Assembly (NCBI GenBank): GCA_023421735.1
Contig: JAEZSP010000013.1
Span: 53,718 to 117,717, forward strand
DNA length: 64,000 nt
Origin: Bacillota bacterium
GTDB taxonomy: Bacteria; Bacillota_A; Clostridia; Christensenellales; Aristaeellaceae
Direction of reading: 5' to 3'
Shown: one piece after another, positions 32,424-41,525 of the stretch
Numbering within the stretch: the stretch's first letter is position 1
How the letters are laid out: the number at the start of each line of letters is the position of its first letter
Made by a program: the position numbers and the translations under genes
Notes under the pieces: generated by a model
The model's input: only the letters and a program-made list of their open reading frames with translations
Told to the model about the DNA's origin: nothing
Databases searched by the model: none

Positions 32424-32452
32424 TGACACATCGCTTTGTTATATAATAAGAT
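32424..32452 (+). promoter_or_regulatory. Promoter of the MoxR operon
   Basis: TTGACA and TAAGAT are 17 bases apart. A nearer TATAAT at 32442 is only 12 bases from the -35 and is less likely. Confidence 0.6.
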
Positions 32453-32502
32453 TGTAATGTTTAGGCGGCATAACGTTCACGTTGAAGGGCGGCGTAAAAA
32501 CC

Positions 32503-33447
32503 TTGGATATTCAAAAATTTACGGATTATCGGGACAAAATTGTACAGTCAGTCTCAAAAGCCATCGTGGGCAAGGAACGTGAAATCGAGCTTGTGGTCAA
32601 TTGCTATGTGTGCTCCGGACACGTGCTCCTTGAAGACGTACCGGGTACGGGGAAGACGATGCTTTTGCGTGCGTTTGCAAAGTCGGTTGGCGGGGAATTC
32701 CGCCGCATCCAGTTCACGCCCGATCTTCTGCCTTCGGATCTCACCGGTATTAATTTCTATAACCAGAAGCACGGCGAATTTGAGTTCCGAAAGGGTCCTC
32801 TCTTTTCGGATGTCGTGCTCGCGGATGAAATCAACCGCGCCACGCCCCGCACCCAAAGTTCCCTCCTCGAGGCAATGGAGGAGCGTCAAATTTCGGTGGA
32901 CGGCGTGACATACCCACTCGGGCGCGATTTCATGGTCATGGCGACCCAGAACCCGCTTGAAAACTACGGCACGTTCCCCTTGCCTGAAGCGCAAATCGAT
33001 CGCTTCTTCATGCGGCTTTCCCTCGGCTATATGACGCGCCAGCAGGAATTGACCGTGCTCGCCCGCCAATCGACCATCGACATCATCGAGTCGCTCACCC
33101 CGGTCGTGTCCAGGGAGGAGACAGACTATCTCAAGGCCAATTTCCATTCCGTGGAATTTACCCCGGATGTGCAGGGTTATCTCATGGACCTCATCGAAAA
33201 AACCCGCGGCGAGTCGGCGTTCATCACAGGCGTCTCCACGCGCGGCGCGCTCGCGCTGTATCGGGCGTGTCAGGTCAACGCAGCCTTTGCGGGCCGCGCT
33301 TACGTCATTCCGGAGGACATCCGCGATGTGGCGAAACCCGTGCTCGCTCATCGCATTGTCTCAAGTTCCGGCGCACGCGGCAAGGATGCGGAGCTTCTCC
33401 TCAATCGCATGATCGACGAGGTGCCGGTGCCGCTGGAAAAGAGATAG
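32503..33447 (+). CDS. MoxR-family AAA+ ATPase
   Basis: A 314-residue AAA+ chaperone-like ATPase. Walker A is EDVPGTGKTMLLRAFA. Walker B and its neighbour read VVLADEINRATPRTQSSLLE. Sensor-1 is VMATQNPLENYGTFPLPEAQ, followed by the MoxR lid. MoxR proteins help mature or assemble protein complexes, usually with DUF58 and von Willebrand partners. The TTG at 32503 is taken as start (GAAGGGCGG about 10 bases upstream); a TTG at 32482 would add seven residues. It is followed 1 base later by the DUF58 gene. Confidence 0.9.
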   Translation: MDIQKFTDYRDKIVQSVSKAIVGKEREIELVVNCYVCSGHVLLEDVPGTGKTMLLRAFAKSVGGEFRRIQFTPDLLPSDLTGINFYNQKHGEFEFRKGPLFSDVVLADEINRATPRTQSSLLEAMEERQISVDGVTYPLGRDFMVMATQNPLENYGTFPLPEAQIDRFFMRLSLGYMTRQQELTVLARQSTIDIIESLTPVVSREETDYLKANFHSVEFTPDVQGYLMDLIEKTRGESAFITGVSTRGALALYRACQVNAAFAGRAYVIPEDIRDVAKPVLAHRIVSSSGARGKDAELLLNRMIDEVPVPLEKR

Positions 33448-33448
33448 T

Positions 33449-34522
33449 ATGATCGTCTTTTTCATCTTATTTCTGATCGTCGCGTTCATCGTGGAGCGAT
33501 GGTCTGTGGAGCATTCGCTGGACGGCGTCATATACGACCAGCGCGTTTCGCGCGCCATCGTTGAGATCGGCGAGTCGTTCGATGTCGTCACCTCCGTGCG
33601 CAATACGTCCAGGCGGTTTATTCCGTTTATAAAGCTCTCAGAAGACGTGCCGCGCGTGCTGGGCGTGAACGCCCGGATGTTCACCGTCGGCTTCGATGAA
33701 AATCGCGCGCGCATTAATTCCACCATCTACATGATGCCCCGCCAGCGCATGACGCGCAGGATTACCGCCTCGCTTGGCGCGCGTGGGCGGTATACGTTCA
33801 ATGGCGCGACGCTCTATGGCGGCGACTTTCTGGGCCTGAGCGAGCGCCCCAGATATTTTCCTCAGTTGCGCGAGGCGGTGGTCTTGCCCAAACGGCTCGA
33901 TTCCAAACGGCTCGACGAGACGCTCGGCGGCTTTCTGGGTGATATATCCGTCAGGCGGTTCATCCTTGAGGACCCGGTTCTGACCCTTGGCTTTCGGGAG
34001 TACACCGGGCGCGAACCGATGAAGCAGATTTCGTGGCCGGTCACCGCGCGCACCGGTCAAATGATGGTCAAAAATTATGACCACACGCTGGAACTGACGG
34101 TTACGGTTGCCCTCAACATCGATACCAAACTCTATGGCTATGCCTCCCATCCGCTCATGGAAAAGTGCTTTTCCATTGCCCGCGATGTGTGCGAAACGCT
34201 CGAGGAGAGGCACATCCAGTATTCGTTCCTCACAAACGCCGTCTCCATTAATATGATCAGCGCGTGGGCGTATGTCCCCGATGGGCTCGGCGGCGCACAC
34301 ATTGCGACCATCCTCGAAGGGCTCGGTCGTGCAACCTACGCCAATCGCGGCAGTGCGCGCACGTTGGTCGAGGGTGCCGTGCGTAGGACCGAAAGTGGAC
34401 GCGCGCATATCTTCATCTCGCCCACGGCGGTCGATATCCCGGACGAAGCGCTGTCGATCCTGCGCGATCGCACCGGAGCGAACGTGCTCATCATTTCCGC
34501 CGAGGAGGTGGAAGAAGAATGA
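33449..34522 (+). CDS. DUF58-domain protein
   Basis: A 357-residue protein with an N-terminal hydrophobic segment (MIVFFILFLIVAFIVE). A beta-rich part shows RGRYTFNGATLYGGDFLGL. The DUF58 signature is at about 185-200, LGFREYTGREPMKQISWPVT, followed by VKNYDH. DUF58 proteins are MoxR clients or partners of unknown biochemistry. Start and stop overlap both neighbours tightly; the next gene begins 4 bases before its stop. Confidence 0.9.
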   Translation: MIVFFILFLIVAFIVERWSVEHSLDGVIYDQRVSRAIVEIGESFDVVTSVRNTSRRFIPFIKLSEDVPRVLGVNARMFTVGFDENRARINSTIYMMPRQRMTRRITASLGARGRYTFNGATLYGGDFLGLSERPRYFPQLREAVVLPKRLDSKRLDETLGGFLGDISVRRFILEDPVLTLGFREYTGREPMKQISWPVTARTGQMMVKNYDHTLELTVTVALNIDTKLYGYASHPLMEKCFSIARDVCETLEERHIQYSFLTNAVSINMISAWAYVPDGLGGAHIATILEGLGRATYANRGSARTLVEGAVRRTESGRAHIFISPTAVDIPDEALSILRDRTGANVLIISAEEVEEE

Positions 34523-35754
34523 ATTTGGTATTTTCTCTCAAAATCCTGACGGACTTGTTCTTTTACATGTTCGCGTTTTCATCCGTCACATCCATCGCGC
34601 AGCACAGCGGGCTCCTGGCGACCAGTCCCCTGATCGTCGCGCTGGCGGCCTATTTCTCACGATTTTTCTACATTAAATCCCCCAAAAAGCAGTATCTCAG
34701 GTTCATACCCCTCCTCCTGTGCGCTGGATGTTTCATCTTTACCCAATATACGGCGGATGTCGTGGTCACCGTGCCGATGATCCTCTATGTCGCCTTCGTT
34801 GCCGTCAAAAGGCAGTATGAGGTCGGTTACGACGAAATGCTCACGCGGTTTTATTTCTGCCTGAAGCTGATTATACTGCCGTTGCTCATTATGGTGATCG
34901 CAAACAACTGGGCGGGCTTTATCGAGGTCATGCTGCCGTATTTCTTCTTCTTCCTCGTTCTCACTGTGATGCTTTTGCGCATGCTCCGGCACAACGAGAA
35001 GATCCTGACCGATCGGCGGTTCCGGTTGATGAATATTGCGGAAATGCTGCTGCTGTGCGGTGCGGGCTACCTGCTTTCGAGCGGCTATATGCAAACGGCG
35101 TTTCGCTTCCTTCTCGGGCTCGTCATCCGGTTCATCCTCCGCCCCGTGTTGATGGGCGTCGTCTATATATTCGCCGGCTTTGCCTGGGTGCTCAATAAAA
35201 TCTTCTCTGGAATCGATTTCAATATGGAGAACGTCGACCTTTCGGGGCTCAATGATCTCGGTCAGTCCATGCAGCAGAGCGATCAGACCGCGCAGCAGTA
35301 CGCGCAGAATCAGGATAACCCCGCCGCACGGGTGATGACTTATGTGCTCATCGGCGTCGGCGCGTTGATTATCATTCTCGTCGTCATCCTCCTCTTCCGC
35401 GCACTCATGCGCGCGGGGCGGCAGGAAGAGGACAATCGGTTTGCGGATGTGCGCGAGTCGCTCGACGATTCCGACCGGGACGGCGCACGCCGCCTGACCC
35501 GTGCGCCGCGCGACCGCGTGCGCTATTACTACCGCAAGTTCCTCAAACTCTGCGACGCGCGCGGCATCGGCGCAGGCGCGCATCTCAATTCACGCGAGAT
35601 CAACGATCAGGCGCGCCACGTCTATAGCCCCGCATCCCTTGCGACGCTGCGCGCGCTCTACATCCGCGCCCGCTATTCCTCGGGCGAAATTACACACGGG
35701 GACGTCAAGTCCGCAAAGGACGCCTATGACGAGGTAAAAAAAAGCGCGGAGTAG
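34519..35754 (+). CDS. Membrane protein with C-terminal DUF4129-like domain
   Basis: A 411-residue protein with about eight membrane helices in the first 225 residues, a Gln/Asp-rich loop (QSMQQSDQTAQQYAQ), one further helix (about 272-292) and a cytoplasmic tail. The tail resembles DUF4129 (DRVRYYYRKFLKLCDARGIG, SREINDQARHVY). In related operons the third gene is a membrane transglutaminase with a DUF4129 end. Here no transglutaminase catalytic domain is visible, so this is a stripped-down version. It overlaps the DUF58 gene by ATGA. Confidence 0.75.
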   Translation: MNLVFSLKILTDLFFYMFAFSSVTSIAQHSGLLATSPLIVALAAYFSRFFYIKSPKKQYLRFIPLLLCAGCFIFTQYTADVVVTVPMILYVAFVAVKRQYEVGYDEMLTRFYFCLKLIILPLLIMVIANNWAGFIEVMLPYFFFFLVLTVMLLRMLRHNEKILTDRRFRLMNIAEMLLLCGAGYLLSSGYMQTAFRFLLGLVIRFILRPVLMGVVYIFAGFAWVLNKIFSGIDFNMENVDLSGLNDLGQSMQQSDQTAQQYAQNQDNPAARVMTYVLIGVGALIIILVVILLFRALMRAGRQEEDNRFADVRESLDDSDRDGARRLTRAPRDRVRYYYRKFLKLCDARGIGAGAHLNSREINDQARHVYSPASLATLRALYIRARYSSGEITHGDVKSAKDAYDEVKKSAE

Positions 35755-35788
35755 AGGAAGCGCATTTTTGGTGCGGGGAGGAGACTTC

Positions 35789-36539
35789 ATGGCGTATCAG
35801 GATGAAAATGCCAGTTTGATCGACGGCTGGGTGCGCGTGGACAATCAGTGGGGCGATGTGACGGGCCATGAGGCGTTTTTGCGCGCGAAGGCGGGGGGCG
35901 TGGTCGGTGATGCTGACCCCCGAAAAGTCCGTACCTCCCGCGTGGTTTCCGGATTTAAATGGAAAAGATGTGCTCGGCCTCGCGGCGGGCGGCGGACAGC
36001 AGATGCCGATCTTCGCCGCATGCGGCGCGCGCTGCACGGTTCTTGATTATGCACAGGCGCAGCTTGACAAGGAGCGCGAGGTCGCATCGCGCGAGGGGTA
36101 CCCGATCAGCATCGTGCGCGCCGACATGTCAAAGCCCCTGCCGTTCGAGAATGCTTCGTTTGATCTGATCTTCCATCCGGTATCGAATCATTTTGTGGAA
36201 AATGTCACGCCCATCTGGCGGGAATGCGCGCGCGTCCTTCGCCCGGGCGGCGTGCTGCTCGCGGGCTTCGAGAATGGATTGAATCTTGCCTTTGACGAAG
36301 GGGAGACGCACCCGGTTTACAGGCTGCCCTTCAACCCGCTCAAAGATCCGGCACTCTATGAAGAATCGCTCCAAAACAATTGGGGCATCGAGTTTTCTCA
36401 CACCATTGAGGAACTGATCGGCGGCCAACTCAAGGCGGGACTGCAATTGACGGACATCTACGCGGCATCCAACGATGCGGGAACCTTTCACGACTATAAT
36501 ATCCCCACATATTATGCGACAAGGGCGGTGAAACAGTGA
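35789..36539 (+). pseudogene. Class I SAM-dependent methyltransferase, frameshifted
   Basis: The start (MAYQDENASLIDGWVR, after GAGGAGACTTC) and the body (GKDVLGLAAGGGQQMPIFAA, FDLIFHPVSNHFVENV, RVLRPGGVLLAGFENGLN) belong to one family of SAM methyltransferases but lie in different frames. The frame changes at a run of six G at 35893-35898. With five Gs the sequence reads through as KAGAWSVMLTPEK, exactly as expected. Either a one-base insertion has broken the gene or the assembly is wrong at the homopolymer. Everything downstream is intact, so the break is recent or phase-variable. Confidence 0.8.
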
Positions 36540-37297
36540 TGGAACTGTACGACAACCCGGATGTCTACGACAAACTTTGGACGGACCGCGCGGATGCGAT
36601 GCATGCAAAGCACTACCAAAAGGTGTTTGCGGGTGCGGGAATTTCAGACGTACTGGACGTGAGCATCGGAACGGGCAACCTGACATTCTGCATGCAGACA
36701 CTTGGTTTTGAGGTGCATGGCTCGGATTTGAATTCACAAATGCTTGCGCAGGCAGCGGAAAAGGCACATGCACGGGGCATCAATGCCCGGCTCGTGCAGT
36801 GTGATTTCCGGGAGGTGAGCCGTCATTTCGACCGCGATTTCAGCCTTGTCATGTCGTCCGGCAGTTCGCTATGCCATGTGGACAACGGGGGCGTCGTGGC
36901 GGCCCTTGCCGAGATGGACAAGCTCGTGCGCCCCGGCGGATATCTGTACATCGATTCGCGCAACTGGGATAAGGAATTGCGCGAACGCAAGCGTCTGCAC
37001 GCCTTTTCACCCGTCCGCGAGCGGGAGGACGGTGAGAAGATTCACTATGCGCAGTTCTGGGATTTTAATCCCGATGGAACGATCACCCTCAACCTCCTTT
37101 TTGCCTATGAAAAAGATGGACGGATCATCCGCAAAGAAACGTGGCCGGAGACCGTTCACCCCTTTTCCATCGACTTGGTGGAGTCGACGCTTCGGGGCCT
37201 TGGCTATTGCGAAATGACACGATCTAACATGCCGTCCTTCTGGGAATCGAAATTCGAAGACATGGATTGGTATTGCCTGCTCGCACGCAAAAAATGA
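36539..37297 (+). CDS. Class I SAM-dependent methyltransferase
   Basis: A 252-residue methyltransferase with SAM-binding motif LDVSIGTGNLTFCM, the acidic strand-2 end GSDLNSQML, VQCDFRE and the RPGGYLYIDSRNW loop. The C-terminal part (YAQFWDFNPDGTITLNLLF) is typical of small-molecule methyltransferases. The ATG at 36539 shares a base with the stop of the preceding, frameshifted methyltransferase gene; a GTG lies one codon earlier. The substrate is unknown. It ends before a strong terminator. Confidence 0.85.
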   Translation: MELYDNPDVYDKLWTDRADAMHAKHYQKVFAGAGISDVLDVSIGTGNLTFCMQTLGFEVHGSDLNSQMLAQAAEKAHARGINARLVQCDFREVSRHFDRDFSLVMSSGSSLCHVDNGGVVAALAEMDKLVRPGGYLYIDSRNWDKELRERKRLHAFSPVREREDGEKIHYAQFWDFNPDGTITLNLLFAYEKDGRIIRKETWPETVHPFSIDLVESTLRGLGYCEMTRSNMPSFWESKFEDMDWYCLLARKK

Positions 37298-37310
37298 CGC
37301 ACGTAAGAAA

Positions 37311-37332
37311 GCCCCGCATGGCGGGGTTTTTT
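37311..37332 (+). terminator. Intrinsic terminator after the methyltransferases
   Basis: CCCCGC and GCGGGG form a 6-bp stem around ATG, followed by six T residues. Confidence 0.9.
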
Positions 37333-37389
37333 GTGGGTTTTGTAACAAAACCGGGTCTTTCGACTCTCATAGATAGAAGGGGGGCAGGG

Positions 37390-37962
37390 ATTGCGCAAAA
37401 ATCTGTTCGGGGATGCGGGAAGAGATTCCGGTACCGCGCGCTCAAGCGCACAAGATTCAAAGTATTTGCCGTCGCGGTCGTCGTGGCGGTGCTCGTCAGC
37501 TGGTTCGCCGTCGCGAATTATCAGTATCTCGCCATGGCATGGATGAAGGCTTGCGCGCCCGAGAATGTCAGGGTTTCCAGCCTTTGTCACGCTGCCGACG
37601 GATCGATCCTGTTCTCTGCCGAACTGACGGACAGACATCAATACGAGGACGTTTTAACGAAATATATTGATGGCGTGGCGTATGTCAATTTCCGGCGCCA
37701 GGTGTTGCCCTCCGCCGATCAATCCCAAGGATTTGATGAATGGTGGGTCGATCTCCACACGGTTTTGCGTGACGGCGTGTTTGGGGTTCAATCCTATCAT
37801 GTGGCCACGGGGGAGCCCGATGAATTCAGGGAGCTTACGGTCATCCGCATCGGCACACCGGATGATTACGTCACCGTCTGGGAAAAGGGAACGGAGATTT
37901 CCCTCGCCGATGCGCAAACCCTTCGGCAATTTCAGGACTTCATGGGGGAACCAAACGATTGA
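37390..37962 (+). CDS. Single-pass membrane protein of unknown function, start uncertain
   Basis: A protein of about 190 residues with a basic N-terminus, one membrane helix (VFAVAVVVAVLVSWFAVANY) and an extracytoplasmic domain (VSSLCHAADGSILFSAELTD, QGFDEWWVDLHTV). No ATG, GTG or TTG begins this frame between the terminator and the helix. The position with the best ribosome site (GGGGGGCAGGG) is ATT at 37390, and a TTG one base later is in another frame. Either a rare ATT start is used or a one-base frameshift lies in the first 15 codons. Its 3' end overlaps the convergent oxidoreductase gene by 31 bases. Confidence 0.5.
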   Translation: MAQKSVRGCGKRFRYRALKRTRFKVFAVAVVVAVLVSWFAVANYQYLAMAWMKACAPENVRVSSLCHAADGSILFSAELTDRHQYEDVLTKYIDGVAYVNFRRQVLPSADQSQGFDEWWVDLHTVLRDGVFGVQSYHVATGEPDEFRELTVIRIGTPDDYVTVWEKGTEISLADAQTLRQFQDFMGEPND

Positions 37963-38828
37963 TCCAACAGTCCGCCGATCTCCGGCAACTTCTGCCGCAC
38001 GCCCGTCCTGTACGCCTCGGAAACCGCATTCAGATAAAAGACCGGATACACCAGTTCCGCATACGAATGGTTCATCTCACCCGTCCGCAGCATCCGCGCG
38101 AACGCCTCGCATTCGTGGCGATAGCACATCGAAATGTCGATCTCGCGCAGCACCGGGCGGGCCTTGGTCAATACCGCGGCGGAATAATACCCCGTGCCGT
38201 TCATGAAATGATTCGTCACGTCAAACCCCTCATAGTGTGCCACGGCGGTCACGCTCCCGCTTACTTCGCTTGCATCCACCGATTTCGGCGCATAGCCGAA
38301 GATCGTCATCATGATTTCCGCCAGGTGCGACGAGTAGAAAAAGAATCCGCCGTAGGGGTTCTCCATGTTGAGGGGCGCGTTTACCATGCCGCCCAGGCAC
38401 CCGCCCATTTTCACGAGGTTCCGAAGCGTCAGTACGTCGTACACGTCCTTGGTCGAGCTGCCGCCCACGAGCGGCACCTTTTTGTCCCGTGCCCATTTCG
38501 CCAGTGCCACCGCTTCCGCCGGATCGACGGTAAACGGCTTGTCGATGAACGCCGGAATGCCCGCCTCGATAAACGGACGCGCAAATGCCGCATGCCTGCC
38601 GCCGTGCCGGGCGGTCACCATCACGGCGTCCACCTTGCCCAGCATGTCGGTCGGCGTTTCCGCCACAAAATCAACGCCGCATTCGGCCTTCACCTTCTCG
38701 CTCTCCTCTGGCCAATCCCCGCCGACTGCAACCACGCGCATGTCCGGGTAAGCCTGATCGATATTGAAAATCCGTGAAAACGCCATGGCGTGCGAGTTTT
38801 CAGATCCGATGATGCCAATTCTGTACAT
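37932..38828 (-). CDS. Gfo/Idh/MocA-family oxidoreductase (first of two)
   Basis: A 298-residue NAD(P)-dependent oxidoreductase. The Rossmann start is RIGIIGSENSHAMAFSRIF, with AIDKPF-like motif FIDKPFTVDPAEAV carrying the catalytic Lys of the family. The C-terminal alpha/beta domain is shorter than usual. The ATG at 38828 has GGAGGG six bases upstream; another ATG two codons earlier overlaps the preceding gene in an ATGA. It is the last gene of the TetR-nag operon. Family members oxidise sugars, inositols or amino-sugar derivatives; the substrate here is open. Confidence 0.85.
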   Translation of the reverse strand: MYRIGIIGSENSHAMAFSRIFNIDQAYPDMRVVAVGGDWPEESEKVKAECGVDFVAETPTDMLGKVDAVMVTARHGGRHAAFARPFIEAGIPAFIDKPFTVDPAEAVALAKWARDKKVPLVGGSSTKDVYDVLTLRNLVKMGGCLGGMVNAPLNMENPYGGFFFYSSHLAEIMMTIFGYAPKSVDASEVSGSVTAVAHYEGFDVTNHFMNGTGYYSAAVLTKARPVLREIDISMCYRHECEAFARMLRTGEMNHSYAELVYPVFYLNAVSEAYRTGVRQKLPEIGGLLDQSFGSPMKS

Positions 38829-38830
38829 CT

Positions 38831-39895
38831 TCATCCCTCCGAAAGCGAGTTTATCTCGTGGCACTTTGCCATTACGGCAATCTGCTTTCGCACCTGCTCC
38901 GGCGTCACGACCAGAGGCGCATTGTCCACGAGGTGCGCGTATATTGTGTCGTACATCCGCCGAACCGCCGTCGTAAACGGCGTGTCGCCTGCGTCCGCCG
39001 TCCATTCGCCTTCGTGCCAAAGGAGTTTTTCGGAACAGTATGCCGGGCTCCCGTCCTCTTTCTTCAGCGGCGTGCGGATCAGATGCTGTTCCGGTGCCTC
39101 ATCCGTGCGGAAGTACCGCCAATTCAGCCGCGTCATGTTTCCGGAAAGGCCGCCGCGCGTGCCCATGACGTTGTATACCGCCCCTGGGTACGCGTCGCAG
39201 CTCGAAATTTCCACGTCGATCAGCGGCCTGTCCGGTGCGGATAGAATCAGCTTCACGTAATCCTCCGCGTCCCCGAACGTGTTCGCCCGATCCATCTTGC
39301 AAAAGATGTCCGGCATGCCGTCGTAATCCAATAATGTCAGCGCCTGATCGACCGGATGCGGCCCCGTGTTGTACAGGTTTCCCGCGCCGTATTCCTGCAG
39401 CGTCTGCCAGTCCCATCTGCGCGCAAAGCCACTGAACCGCACGGTGATCTGCACGATCCGCCCCAAAACGCCCGAATCAATCACTTCGCGCACCTTCAAA
39501 AAGTACGTTGCAAATCGGCTTTGCTGAAAAAGCGCAAGCGTCTTCCTGCTCTTTTTCGCCGCCGCGATCATCTCGTTCGCCTGCTCCGGCGTCTTCGCCA
39601 TGGGCTTTTCGCACATGACGTTGAATCCGTGCGTCAATAGATCACAGGTCACGGGCGGATGAAAGTGACTCGGCAGCGCGTTCACGACCAGGTCAATGTC
39701 CGTTCTGCCAAAAAGCGCCGTATAGTCCGCATATGTGTCGCATCCAAAGAGCTTTTCCGCCTTCTCCCGCCGTTCGGAGAGCTCGTCGACCACCGCCGCA
39801 ACCCGAAAGCGTTCGGGATCGGTCAAAAAGTATGCCCCGTGGATGTCGAGCCCGCTGCGCCCCTGTCCCAGAATGGCCACATTCAGCCGTTTCAT
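38831..39895 (-). CDS. Gfo/Idh/MocA-family oxidoreductase (second of two)
   Basis: A 354-residue NAD(P)-dependent oxidoreductase: Rossmann motif VAILGQGRSGLDIHG, VVNALPSHFHPP, the conserved CEKPMAKTPEQANEM with catalytic Lys, and the substrate-domain histidine in YNTGPHPVDQALTLL. It has the normal family length. It starts in an ATGA overlap with the isomerase gene, after GGGAGGACGACACC. It is only distantly similar to its neighbour, so the pair probably performs successive or opposite redox steps, as in inositol or 3-keto-sugar pathways. Confidence 0.9.
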   Translation of the reverse strand: MKRLNVAILGQGRSGLDIHGAYFLTDPERFRVAAVVDELSERREKAEKLFGCDTYADYTALFGRTDIDLVVNALPSHFHPPVTCDLLTHGFNVMCEKPMAKTPEQANEMIAAAKKSRKTLALFQQSRFATYFLKVREVIDSGVLGRIVQITVRFSGFARRWDWQTLQEYGAGNLYNTGPHPVDQALTLLDYDGMPDIFCKMDRANTFGDAEDYVKLILSAPDRPLIDVEISSCDAYPGAVYNVMGTRGGLSGNMTRLNWRYFRTDEAPEQHLIRTPLKKEDGSPAYCSEKLLWHEGEWTADAGDTPFTTAVRRMYDTIYAHLVDNAPLVVTPEQVRKQIAVMAKCHEINSLSEG

Positions 39896-40782
39896 GGTGT
39901 CGTCCTCCCCTCGACCAAGCCCCATGTGCGGAGCTTTGCCGTCAGATGCGTGAGAAATTCCGCCGTTGCCGCCGTGCCGCCCTCTGTGAAGCTCAACCCC
40001 GCAGGCAACTTCATTTGCGCCTCGTTGAGCGTGCGATTGTGCCTGTAGTGCGTCTCGACCGACATCCAGCCCCTGTATCCGTCGCTTTGCAGCGCGCGGA
40101 ATTGCCCCTCATAGTCCACTTCGCCCGTCCCAAACGCCACCGCTTCCGGCTTCCCGTCCACGCGTCGCGCATCCTTCAGGTGCATGTGGATGATCTTCCC
40201 GCGCACCGCGCGGTAGCCGAGCGGAAACGGCTTCTCCTCCGCGTCGTCGAAGATCACGTTGCCCGGATCCCATAGCGCGCCGACGCGTGGATGTCCGACT
40301 GCGTCCACCAACGCGGCAAGCCGCTGCCCGTCGGGGGTAAACACGCTCGGGTCGTTTTCGAGCGCAAGCGCGACATCCCCGTCTTCGAGGATCGGAATCG
40401 CCCGCCCAATCTCTTCTGCAATGTGTGCATAGGGAATCTCACCGCCCGCGCGCCAGAAGCCGAAGCCGCGCACAATCCGTGCGCCCAGCGCATTGGCAAT
40501 CTCCACGGTGCGCCGCAGTCCGTCCAGGTGCGCGCGCGTCGCGGACTCGTCGCCCAGCTCGCTCTTGAAAAAGGGCGGCGCAATCGCGCAGACCGCAAGC
40601 CCCTCGGCCTTTGCGGCGTTTTGAATTGCCGCGACATCCTGATCCGTCAGGTGGTACGCGTCCCGATTAAAGGCGCTCCTGATTTCAAGTCCCGATAGCC
40701 CGTATGTCCGCGCGAGTGCCGCAGCGCGGGATACGTCCTGCGCAATTTCGTCCGTGATGACGCTATATTTCCACACGGTCAT
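39892..40782 (-). CDS. Xylose-isomerase-like TIM-barrel sugar isomerase/epimerase
   Basis: A 296-residue AP-endonuclease-2/IolE-type TIM barrel. Visible features are YSVITDEIAQDVSRA, ALARTYGLSGLEIRS, VALALENDPS (metal-ligand glutamate), VGALWDPGNVIFDD, IIHMHLKDARRVDGK and the terminal WMSVETHYRH. Such enzymes epimerise or isomerise keto-sugars or dehydrate 2-keto-inositol. It is linked by ATGA overlaps to nagB upstream and to the Gfo/Idh/MocA gene downstream, which argues for one pathway. Confidence 0.85.
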   Translation of the reverse strand: MTVWKYSVITDEIAQDVSRAAALARTYGLSGLEIRSAFNRDAYHLTDQDVAAIQNAAKAEGLAVCAIAPPFFKSELGDESATRAHLDGLRRTVEIANALGARIVRGFGFWRAGGEIPYAHIAEEIGRAIPILEDGDVALALENDPSVFTPDGQRLAALVDAVGHPRVGALWDPGNVIFDDAEEKPFPLGYRAVRGKIIHMHLKDARRVDGKPEAVAFGTGEVDYEGQFRALQSDGYRGWMSVETHYRHNRTLNEAQMKLPAGLSFTEGGTAATAEFLTHLTAKLRTWGLVEGRTTP

Positions 40783-41525
40783 AAAAGTGATGCGCTGTCC
40801 GCATCCAGCCATAGCGTCGCGCCTTCATGTGTGCGCAGGATGGATGCCGGGCAAGTCTCTGAAATGGGCCCAGTCAGCATTGCGCGCACGGCGTTCGCCT
40901 TTGTCCGCGCGGGCACCACACAGAAAATCACGGGCGCTGCGATGAGCGTCGGTATGGTCAGCGTCATGGCCCTTTCCGGTACGTCTTCGAGCGCTGCGAA
41001 GCACCCGTCGTGCACCTGCTGCATGCGGCATACCCCGTCGAGTTCTACAATCTTCACGCTTTTTGGGTCGTTGAAATAGGCGACATGCGGATCGTTGAAC
41101 GCGATGTGCCCGTTCTCGCCGACGCCCATGCACGTGATGTCGCAGGGATGCGCCGCAAGGAGTGCCGCGTACCGCGCGCACTCGGCGTCTGCCTCCGCCT
41201 CGCTGTCCAGGAGGTTCACGCTCTTCATGCCCACGCGGTCAAACAGTGCGTCCTTGAGAAATGCCGCGAACCGCTGCGGCGCGGTATGCGCAAGCCCCAC
41301 ATATTCGTCCATGTGATATGCGTTGACCCGCGAAAAGTCCGCCTTTCGCAGTTCTGCCAGAAATTCGTTCTGCGATGGTGCCGCCGCAAAAATCATGCTG
41401 ATCTCGCTTTTCTCCCTGAGGGCATCGCGCATTGCCGCGGCGCACGCGTCCGCAGCCGCCGCGCCCATCCTTGCGCGGCTGTCAAATACCTTCACGCTCA
41501 GCTTGTCGACCATGAATTCCTTCAA
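40779..41525 (-). CDS. nagB: Glucosamine-6-phosphate deaminase
   Basis: A 248-residue enzyme converting glucosamine 6-phosphate to fructose 6-phosphate and ammonia. Family motifs are SMIFAAAPSQNEFLAEL, VNAYHMDEYVGL and TCMGVGENGHIAFNDP (Asp/His acid-base centre), and the C-terminal VPARTKANAVRAMLTGPIS. The TTG at 41525 overlaps the nagA stop (TTGA) with GGGAGG nine bases upstream. An ATG at 41513 preceded by AAGGA is an alternative. The usual SGGSTP phosphate loop is replaced by AAAPSQN, as in the divergent NagB-like group. Confidence 0.88.
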   Translation of the reverse strand: MKEFMVDKLSVKVFDSRARMGAAAADACAAAMRDALREKSEISMIFAAAPSQNEFLAELRKADFSRVNAYHMDEYVGLAHTAPQRFAAFLKDALFDRVGMKSVNLLDSEAEADAECARYAALLAAHPCDITCMGVGENGHIAFNDPHVAYFNDPKSVKIVELDGVCRMQQVHDGCFAALEDVPERAMTLTIPTLIAAPVIFCVVPARTKANAVRAMLTGPISETCPASILRTHEGATLWLDADSASLL

